Origin: Heliocidaris tuberculata
Taxonomy: Eukaryota; Echinodermata; Echinoidea; Camarodonta; Echinometridae
Direction: 5' to 3'
Assembly: GCA_025618425.1 (NCBI GenBank)
Contig: CM046844.1
Coordinates: forward strand, 19,688,324 to 19,752,323
DNA: 64,000 nucleotides
In this document: in pieces, positions 55,468 to 64,000 of the stretch
How the letters are laid out: the number at the start of each line of letters is the position of its first letter
Position numbering within the stretch: the stretch's first letter is position 1
The notes under the pieces: generated by a model
Database searches by the model: none
Told to the model about the DNA's origin: nothing
What the model saw: only the letters and a program-made list of their open reading frames with translations
Translations under genes and position numbers: made by a program

Positions 55468-56027
55468 TCTGTAGAAATGGAGAGGGGGGGGGGGTACACC
55501 CCTAAATCGGCAACCGTGATTTGCTGTAAAATTCTTTATTATATCTTCCACTCAAGATTGCCGTTGTAATGATCAAGGCCCGCAGCATTCTTTCTTGTAT
55601 TTGCATTCGATTCCTTGACATGTCATGTACATAATGATTGTGGTTTGGTTTGGCAAAATTGTGGACGGTATATAGTCCAGTTTATCAAAGTGTGTGTCGT
55701 CATGAAGGACAAGATAATTATTATCTTCTAAATGAAAGGTGATGAGTGTATATTTTATACCTGTTACCTGCACACCATTCCACTGCATGTACGTGTCGAT
55801 CTTTGCCATGTTTATTATTTTGTGAAGTATACTGATCAACAACAATGACAGACCAAAGAGTTATACTCCTTGCTTGGAATCTCTCGACAAAGTTTAGCGC
55901 GCAAATAAAGCGTGTGAGGTTAATATATGAAGAGAGATATAAGATAGACAGGCACTGCAATGAATATTTCAGCAGAATCGTATAATCATGTATGATCTCA
56001 TGCATGATGTATGTACCCAGAGCAGAG

Positions 56028-56060
56028 CCCCCCCCCCCCCCCCCCCCGGGGGGGGGGCGG
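56028..56060. repeat. C20-G10 homopolymer palindrome
   Basis: A run of about 20 C is directly followed by 10 G, then CGG. The strand switch makes a perfect C/G hairpin. It could be real (i-motif/G-quadruplex-prone) or a join artefact between homopolymers. Confidence 0.7.
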
Positions 56061-57450
56061 TTGTCAGTAATATTGAATATTATATTAAATACAGTTCGTC
56101 ATTTATTAGACATTCCGTTGGCAAGTGTAAACATTATTATGTTCAGTTTGTCGGCACATTTTGGGGGACAATAAGGCATATTGAATGATTTTAATTTTAT
56201 CGGCGGATGATTGTGTCGGCTGTCGGCAAGTGTAAGCATCCTATTCCTGTCCACACCCCTTATTTCATTGTATTTGGTTACTGTACTGCGTTCAATAGAT
56301 CAAAAGGCTTTCTGCAGCATTGTATCATTATGAACACTGCTGGTTATTGTGACGTATGGTGTAGAAAGTGTTGTAATATGCCTTGCAATAATACGTGGAA
56401 CTCGTAACGTGGGTGTAGTATCCATGATATATGGCTCAAGTTCTTATCACTCATATCCGCTTAAAGTAGCCTTCGTCCTGTTATTCTGTCTAGCTTATAT
56501 GCACTCAAATCATTCCAAGGTATTTCTTTCTACCAGGATTATTGCATACCCATTTCCACTGTATACCCCTGGGTCGAGAGAGACAATTGTAAATCAGAAA
56601 TATCTTTTTTCTAAGAATCACACCATACCGGACAAGGACTCATCGAACCCTCAACCTCAGGAGTGGAAGTACGTGAAACCATGCATGCACTATTGTGATA
56701 TCACGTCATTTTTTAAATTTTTTTTTCGTGCAAGGACGTAAATGAAAATGATATCCTATTTTTGATGATGGATGTGGTGACAGATCATCCTAGAGCAACG
56801 ATACTATACTGTTTGTATAATTTGTGATGTCAGAGGAAGACAGCTTCACAACGAAGTCATTGTTACCACGGGTATAACCGTATAATGTGGCTAAGTTTCA
56901 AAGGAACGTCACTCGTCAGTATTCGTACCTTTTAAGTGCGCTTCATCTTTTGACAATCCTTTTGGTCCGGCGAGACGAAGTGTGCATCCGATACTGAGGA
57001 AGGATTCAGAGATTGGAGGAGTTTGATTCACCGAGGGGAATACCAAAAGACCAGGAGGATGAGATCCATGGCATAATGGATACCGACTCCATACACAATA
57101 TGGTGTCCTTTACTCTTTAAACCACATCACCTGTTTCCTGTATCGTGATAAAAGAAGAGAAAAATATGAATATAATTTTATTATAGACCGAAGATGGGGA
57201 CAATAACCCCCGATTGCCCGAAAACTCAAGCTCCATATTTTTTCCTATTTTTATGAGAAAAATTTATGATAATCATTCAGTCCAAGTGCTGCTGAAGGGT
57301 TACCTTGGCATTTTCTTTTTACCAACTTACCATGTACCAATTTAATGCACCTGGGTTGAGAAAGGCAAATTTATATGAATGCATTGTCTTTTCAAATGAC
57401 ATTAATTCTGTAATGACTCACTGAAAGCGATACTCTGAGTATGAGTCTTA

Positions 57451-57592
57451 TGGGGCGTTGCAAGAAAGTTGCAATCAATTGCAAATCCCCAAAATCAGTC
57501 GCAAGTCTTGCAATTCATTGCAAATTTGCAATTGATTGCAAGTTACGCTCAATCCTGTTGCAAGAAAGTTGCAATCCATTGCAAGTTTAGTT
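57451..57592. repeat. TTGCAATnnATTGCAA cluster
   Basis: Short units GTTGCAAGAAAGTTGCAATC and palindromes such as TTGCAATCAATTGCAA and ATTGCAATTCATTGCAA-like motifs recur over about 140 bp. It is a self-complementary repeat, probably a small foldback/MITE. Confidence 0.65.
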
Positions 57593-57898
57593 GACAAAGT
57601 GACACTCCAAAAAATCTATTTTACTGATTCACTTCGATTTTTACATATACATGTTTCGGTAGAAAAGTCCGTGTATGCAGTGTAGGCTTATATATTCGTT
57701 TGAAAAAAATAAGACAGTTTTGTGATGTTATTAATTAGGCCTTCATGTATAAGGAAAAGTCATGATCGTGATTAAAGTTGATTGGAACACGGTCTCATCA
57801 TTTCCACTGATTTGATTAATATACCTGAGCTCATAATCAGAGGCCACATTTGCCGTCATTCTGTTTGTAATTATGCAGACTGTAATCTTCACATTTAA

Positions 57899-58238
57899 AG
57901 AGAAGGTTGAGTTCTGGGAGAGGTGAAAACTAATTTCTCATTCTTTTTATGTCAGTTTGGAAGAACATCATACAAGAAATGTCCCCTGAAAAAGAAAGCT
58001 CTTCAAATGCCCTCATATTAGTACATTCATCTCACTTGTGTGTGTGCAGTCCCATATACCTATGTTTGTGTCCAGTACATGTGCTTTTCAGCAAGATTAG
58101 GTCATTTTCTTTTCACTTTGATGATTCCAAAACCCAAAGTATAAAACAATTCTTATGTAGTCATGACCAACCTTTCCCAGCTGTTTTGAGACAGTTTCTT
58201 TCACAAAGTAATTGCATGACCAGAACTCTAGTTTATCT
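57899..58238 (+). mobile_element. GAGTTCTGG MITE, family 3, copy B
   Basis: TTAA at 57895-57898 and 58239-58242 flanks it exactly. Ends AGAGAAGGTTGAGTTCTGG and CCAGAACTCTAGTTTATCT are inverted. The interior is a shortened version of the copies at 25578 and 59539. Confidence 0.8.
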
Positions 58239-58979
58239 TTAAATTAATGTATAGGCTATTTAGAATTAAAGAACATTACTCATTAGTGGAACTGCGACTT
58301 AATTAATCATGATTTTATTTTTTTTACTGTACATGGACACGAAGATAACATTTTTAACGTGATTGAATTTTACGGTAGGATACAATAAGGCTTGTTAAAA
58401 ATGTAAAAGAAAATGATTTATTATGATATCGTCACCCCAGGATAAAATGAGAACAATAAAGTAATCTAAAATACAAGGATAACTGCATTTTTCCAATAAG
58501 ATAATAACCCGGCATGTAACAAATTTTGTAATGAATTGAATGGGAATTTTTCATTATCCATTCATCTCTTTCCCCCTATCAATTTTCCTTATTCCCTTAT
58601 TCTCTTATTCTTTCAAGTTTCAAAGAATATTATCTAAAACACAAAGGATATTTGTTTCCAATACATGAATTAAAAGATCGTATAACGGCATATGATAAAT
58701 TATGTAATGGACTGGATTCACTGGAATTATCCATACACATCCCCACATTTTTGAAGATAGGCGAATGTCCCCCCCCCCCCCCACCTTTTTTAATAACCTT
58801 TTTTTTTTTCCTTTTTTTTTCCTTTTTTTTTTTAATTTGCTTGTCAGAGAATTTTGGAGGCGAATGTCCAACCCCCCCCCCCCCGAATTTCAAAATGGAT
58901 TTGCGCCACTGTCCATACATCTGTTTTTCGCTATCAGTTTTCCTTATTCACTTGTTCTTTCACTATCTTTCTCTTCATT

Positions 58980-59045
58980 CGACATGTTCGATAAAGATAG
59001 AGAAAGAAAGAGAGAGAGAGAGGGGGAGAGAGAGAGAGAGAGAGG
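58980..59045. repeat. AG-rich microsatellite
   Basis: A GAGAGAGA/GGGGAGAGAG tract of about 50 bases, with poly-C and poly-T runs just upstream (58768-58882). Long open frames here are low-complexity artefacts. Confidence 0.8.
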
Positions 59046-59538
59046 GTGGGGATACCAGGGTAAGAAAAGGAGGAGACATCTTTTTTTTCTGCCAAATTTC
59101 TCTTGCCCCATGTCTCTCGTTAAGGGAGACATCACCAAAAATCAAGGAAATCTGACGAAATCTCCTTGTTTGGGGGAGGGGGGGGGGGCGGCGGGGGAGG
59201 GGTATTATAGTACCATGGTCATCTATCAAAACTGCATGGACAGGGGATTTACTGTAAAGCAGTCTCCTCGGAGAGGACGTTAACCATGTGACGGACGCAT
59301 TTCTCTTGAGGAGAACGCTATCTCCTGAAGCGAGACAGTGACTGGTATGTCATATAACGTTTCATTTTCATCACCATTCATGCGTTTCATTTTGAGGTCA
59401 GTTCATGAAGTTCATTACACACTGACCCAGTCACACCAATGAGACCGACAACAGACTGAACGTAAGAGAGCATCACCCCAAATGGCCAAGAATGGAGTCG
59501 GTTTTGAATCGGTGGGGCGGTGTGACTGAAATATTTAA

Positions 59539-59919
59539 GATAAAGATGAGTTCTGGACATGAGATTGAATTGTGAAAGAAACTGTCTCAAAGCAATTGGG
59601 AAAGGTTGATTATATATATAGCAAATGAGAAATTGGTGTATATGCTGTAAGGTTTTGGAATCACCAAAATGATAAGAAATTGACTCAATCCTGCTGAGAG
59701 TCAAATGCACTGTACACTGATATGTGTACATGGGACTACACACAAATGTTCAGCCCGAACATTTCAGCTGTTTCTTGTCATATTTTGAATGTGAGCGCAT
59801 TTGAAGAGCAATCCTTTTCAGGGGACATATTTACCATGATAATCTTCCAAACTAACATAAAAAGAATTAGAAAGCTCACAAATTATTTTTTTTACCTTTC
59901 CCAGAACTCAAGCTTCCCT
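59539..59919 (-). mobile_element. GAGTTCTGG MITE, family 3, copy C (inverted)
   Basis: An inverted copy of the 25578 element that follows it closely over its whole length (AGTCAAATGCACTGTACAC, ATTTGAAGAGCAATCC and other blocks). TTAA is kept only on its left (59535-59538). Confidence 0.8.
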
Positions 59920-60522
59920 GCAGGACTCTGTCTTGATTGCTAACCCACATGCAAACTAGCTGATGAAGATTTCTTAGATTTTGATCTTGATATCCAGGGG
60001 TGGATCCATTATTTACGATGATTTTCCGACAAGAAAGACCCCTCCCCTCAAAAAAAGAGGGAAAAGGTCATCAGAATTTAAGGCTGCATTTTCAATACAA
60101 ATTTTTTCTAACAAACAAAAAAAAAAAAACCAAACAAACACTGACAACAAAAACATGTAACAAAATCTTTTGGGGGTCGAAAATTAAAAGGGGGTTTCCC
60201 CTTCCCCTAAATTCGCCCGTGTGGGGGAAAAGGTTCTAAGATTCGAGAATCTAATTCCGTTCCTGATTTGGCAGTGGTATATACGAGGGAGCGTTATAGT
60301 TACTAAAATGGCCGCGGTGTTTTTCTTTTGATCTCGAGAAATACTGCGATGATGAAATTCTAATCATCTTATCCTTATAAAAATTTTACTCTTTTTTTTT
60401 ATACCACCAAGCATCAAAATGTGCTGTTAAAATCCTGAATCTGTGAGATAAGCATCAAATTCAGGTTCAATACAGGCCGACAAATGAACTGCATTATAGG
60501 TTTGTTGTTTCATATTCTGTCA

Positions 60523-60526
<4 letters not shown>

Positions 60527-60555
<29 letters not shown>
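60527..60555. repeat. (CT)n microsatellite
   Basis: About 14 uninterrupted CT dinucleotides. Confidence 0.9.
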
Positions 60556-60559
<4 letters not shown>

Positions 60560-61203
60560 TTTGATACCAGTTAATTTCAACGCTTTGTCTAAAAAACAAA
60601 AGAATATGATCATGCTGTATCTACTTGTCACGTCATTTCCGTATCGAGATCTTTCACTTTCGGTGGCATAATGTCAAGCATAATGTATACTGTCACTGTC
60701 CGTGTATTTAGAAAAGGACAATAGTTCAGTCATATTTCGATTCATTTCACTTTAACCGTAGATGTTTGGAAAAAAATACGCGTCTTTTTCAACATGTTCA
60801 AGAAGCTGTATTGTATTCAAATGTTTTTTTGCAGCAAGGTCGGAATTTCCAACTCACTGCACTCCAGACGATCATTGACGAATATTTTTTTTCCTCCGAA
60901 AACGGGTATTAAATTTGCCTAACATATAGAGCCGGATAGTAGTTAGAAAAAGAAAGAAAAAAAATAATAAAAGTTTACGATGACTACCAACTACCAGTAT
61001 GGCGGACACCTCCAACTTCCCAAAGCTATACTAACATACCGCTTTCTACATTCCGGTGACGCATTTCACCTTACCTTGACCATTCGTCCTTTCAATTTAT
61101 TATTTTCGATGGTTCTTGTAACGCAGACTACCCCAACAATAACACTGAAGAATAGAGTTTTTCTTGTGAACTGTTTACTGGAAATGGTGATGTCATTATT
61201 TAA

Positions 61204-61704
61204 AGGTCATGTAAAGTTTTGGTAAGCCCTCAAAAACTGTTCGTCAGATTTCTTCAATTTTTATTGATAAGTAGTAAGATACTAGCAATACTAAGACACT
61301 GTGAAGATTTCGCCTCCTAAAGTTTAATATTAAACAAATAAGAGGCAGAAACTAATTTATATGCCGGGACAGGCACGTAAAATCCCAACAAAGGCAGCAT
61401 GTGCTATACACTGTACACACACGTGTAAAACCAGTGATGAGTAGCTACACACAGTGCACACACGCTGTCTCTTTGCGAAGCCCCAAGATTGCTGTACGGG
61501 AGCCGTCGGGGTGGAATGGTCCTAGCATAATGGCAGTGATCAAGCATTCCTTACAGATATTTACACTGAAATTCACCAGAAATCATAGATGGAATACCAA
61601 ATGATCTCTTACAGACATCTTTTGATACAAGGAGAACAACATGAGACTATATTTAACATGTTTCTTTCATATTTCCTTTTTGCTACCAAAACTCTACATG
61701 AGAT
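61204..61704 (+). mobile_element. TTAA MITE, family 2, copy 2
   Basis: TTAA at 61200-61203 and 61705-61708. It differs from copy 1 (15701-16201) at only scattered bases over 501 bp. A 67-codon open frame within it is present only because of the element and shows no recognisable protein. Confidence 0.87.
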
Positions 61705-62000
61705 TTAAGCTGTGAAACATTGCTTTGATGATAAAATACACGTAAACCGGTCGCACTATTAGAGCGTAATATGTCTGTCTATCTGTCTATATTCGTCAAG
61801 AATTTCTCTTGCTTGTATGCAATTTATCGAGATGTGATATTTTTTTAGCTTTTCCATGCACGTTTTCAGCGTTTGGCATCGTTTAAAGTGTTCATTCGAT
61901 TTATAAAGCCAATCATATAACTATACTCAGTCATATATCGGCTACAAAATTGACGCTTGTCATGTATACTGAAAATCGTCATTGAAAGAAAATATGTGAA

Positions 62001-62203
62001 TAGGGGCGGATCTAAGGGGCACAGTTCCAAAAAGGTCCATACATGTAATTAAGCCTTAAGGGGACAATTTTTTTTTGGTTGTGTGATCAAGGTACATGTA
62101 TGTATGTGTAATAGGGTTTCAAAGGACACGTGGGCCAGTGGCCCCCCCCCCCTAAAAAAAAATAATTAAAAAAAAATAAAAAAATAAAAAAAATCCGCCA
62201 CTG
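62001..62203. repeat. Probable hAT-type MITE, decayed
   Basis: AGGGGCGGATCTAAGG near the left faces AAATCCGCCACTG at the right (about 62191-62203). Flanks TATGTGAA and AGTGAACA share only GTGAA. The interior has C and A runs. Confidence 0.4.
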
Positions 62204-64000
62204 AGTGAACACACAAATTATAACGACTGGAATACAACTACCAGATTGTGTTGTCATTTTGCTCTTGACTGTCACTTGACCTCGAAAGACGATGACGTCA
62301 TCATGAGCAAGCATGCTGCTCGCATGGTACTCCGACATTATATCAATAGAAGGCTATGTGGTTCATTAAAAGCCCATATTTTGTTTGCTTATGTTTTTTT
62401 TTCTTCAGTAAATTATGTAAAAGTAAAGATCAGTGGACTTGCTATAAATGTTTGTTATTAAATTCCTTTTGATAGAAATGCGAGATTGCGCGAAACCAAT
62501 TTCCTCGGAAAAGAACCTTCTTTGATTTCCTTGATTTTGTTTATTCTTTTCCTTTCGAGTTTCAAGATATTGAGGTATCCCAAAGGGAGCCCCCTGTCTG
62601 CACCCGAGAGACATAGGAAACTTGTTTCCGAGAAACCTTCGTACAAAACACGAGCAGGTTTGTCAGGACGGTGCCAATTTAGAACCGACAGGACTCGGTA
62701 ACCTGGCATGATACTATTTTATCTTTAAAGAAAAAAATATATATATATATATAAATATATATAATATAATAACTTTTAGAAAAAAATAGAAAAAAGAAGA
62801 GAGAAGTCAATTATATTATTCAAATGATTAAATTTTGTTTAAAAAAAAAAATATATATATATATAGTTGGTGATAATAGTCAAAATTGACTGATTGCCAT
62901 AAAACACTAATCAACAACAACAACGTTCTCCGTAGAAGGGCGCTTTGATTTTACTGGACATCAGTTATGTTAAAATATCTAGTTTTGGAGGGGGGGGGGG
63001 GGGCTTTTCATGACTAGATTTTTAGAACGCACTACTAAAGTAATCTCTCCAAGACAGACCATGACTGTGGAATGTCAAAATCCTTGAGGGGGAAATAGAT
63101 CTTCAATAATTATAAAATATCAATTTTTTTACCTCTTGAATATCAATTTGTGGAAAAGATATTTTGTAATAGACCGCTTCGGTAATCACTAATGTATGCA
63201 AATTTTATACCTTTCAAACAAAGGTTGTTCTTGACAACCTGAAAGCTTGCCGGAGGCTTGCCGGACATAGCAACAAGTAATATATGCAAACTGGATTCCA
63301 AGCATTGAGGCTCATTTATAAAAAGCAGGTAGATGGAATAGCTCGTCACTAGGTGCTCAGAGAAGAACTGTGCATAAATTTGTATACATTACAGAACCGG
63401 TCTATTGCATGTATAGCCAACTTGTGCAATGTATTGTATTTTTCTGTGTCGATGCATGTGTAATTATGCTGGGTTGTTATCGCGATTTCGGTAGGCCCCA
63501 CGATAATTTCCTATTTTTGGTTGATTTTGTGGCACCTTCAAATGCTTCACAAAGGATTGTTTTTTTAAAGCTGTCAGCGACTTTCATGCACACAATAGGC
63601 TAGTGTATTGGTCACCATAGCAACAAGCTAAAATATTGCATACAAATACTTTGTTCCCCTCGGGCCCAGCTGTGCGTCACAATGATATTTTAGGTTCCGC
63701 AATGGAGTTAAAAATCTTGTTTGAGGAATTTCTTTTCCGCAGTGACAATGAATATACTTTGTGCATTTCATCAGGGCTCACATAAGTAATTCTGGTCCCC
63801 ATTCGCTCACGTGTTAAATCGACAAAAATCAAAAAATCATATTTTTAAAACGTCGGGGTGGAATTCATTGTAATTTTCAGAGTAGAGACAAAAAATAAAA
63901 ATCTCCTGAATGCTTTATTTGGGCATTTTCCCGGCGATAACAAAAGTTATGAAGGCTGAAACGCGACTAAACATAACTCTCGCCGAATTGCAGGCTAAAA

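Larger units (their letters stand above)
51125..64000 (+). other. Presumed long first intron, MITE-rich
   Basis: No exon could be supported here on either strand. The stretch is A/T-rich with homopolymers (poly-A at about 54069-54100 and 54303-54330, poly-C at about 53267 and 56028, CT and AG runs at 60527 and 59000). It holds the hAT, TTAA and GAGTTCTGG elements listed separately, an (ATT)n SINE-like tail at about 53815-53890 and a direct duplication near 54845-55000. Confidence 0.5.

Noticed and set aside
58652..59283. Two overlapping 167-172-codon frames
   Set aside because: Their length comes from poly-C, poly-T and AG runs (Pro, Phe and Arg/Glu runs).
59995..60275. hAT-like element starting CAGGGGTGGATCC
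   Set aside because: The only candidate right end (TTCCGTTCCTG) matches weakly and the 8-bp flanks do not agree.
61401..61604. 67-codon frame
   Set aside because: It lies wholly within a TTAA MITE, and the same sequence in the other copy offers no conserved protein.
1..64000. CRISPR array, prokaryotic defence or biosynthetic cluster
   Set aside because: There are no regularly spaced identical repeats with unique spacers and no bacterial-type gene organisation. The window is eukaryotic.

Overview
The window is eukaryotic genomic DNA with spliced genes, long introns, no operons and a very high load of short non-autonomous mobile elements. Two genes on the + strand are recognisable by protein similarity and consistent GT-AG splicing: an LPCAT3/MBOAT5-type lysophospholipid acyltransferase and a TARDBP (TDP-43) orthologue. 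The divergence of the proteins, the intron sizes and the repeat types (8-bp-TSD hAT MITEs, TTAA MITEs, tRNA-derived SINEs, tandem repeats opening with a GCCTCCGCCC hairpin, many long poly-C/poly-G runs) suggest a marine invertebrate deuterostome, most likely an echinoderm. That assignment is inference.

Layout. 464-16318: LPCAT3-like gene in 12 coding exons (about 481 aa), with introns full of MITEs. 16351-22517: its 3' region and intergenic space, with several AATAAA hexamers and small inverted repeats. 22518-28711: TARDBP in six coding exons (474 aa), an N-terminal domain, two RRMs and a Gly/Gln/Asn-rich C-terminal domain that keeps a central helix-like segment. 28712 to about 33800: a C-poor, T/G-rich downstream stretch, probably a long TARDBP 3' UTR, containing a UG-rich degenerate minisatellite between a consensus 5' splice site and a good 3' splice site. 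About 33950-50640: repeat-dominated sequence with no gene I can support. It holds large foldback elements, nested hAT elements, TTAA MITEs, SINEs and satellite-like arrays. 50640-51124: a probable promoter/5' UTR and the first coding exon of a third + strand gene I cannot identify. 51125-64000: most likely the first intron of that gene, again rich in MITEs.

The two recognisable genes do unrelated jobs: phospholipid remodelling in the ER membrane, and RNA binding/splicing in the nucleus. They are only neighbours. No autonomous transposase, reverse transcriptase, CRISPR array or functional RNA gene was found. The points most worth a second look are the possible UG-rich 3' UTR autoregulatory intron of TARDBP, tandem copies of an exon-8 splice-acceptor segment inside LPCAT3 intron 7, the hAT-in-hAT nest with intact 8-bp target duplications, foldback elements built from self-complementary sub-repeats, and a dispersed terminal-inverted-repeat element with a telomere-like core.
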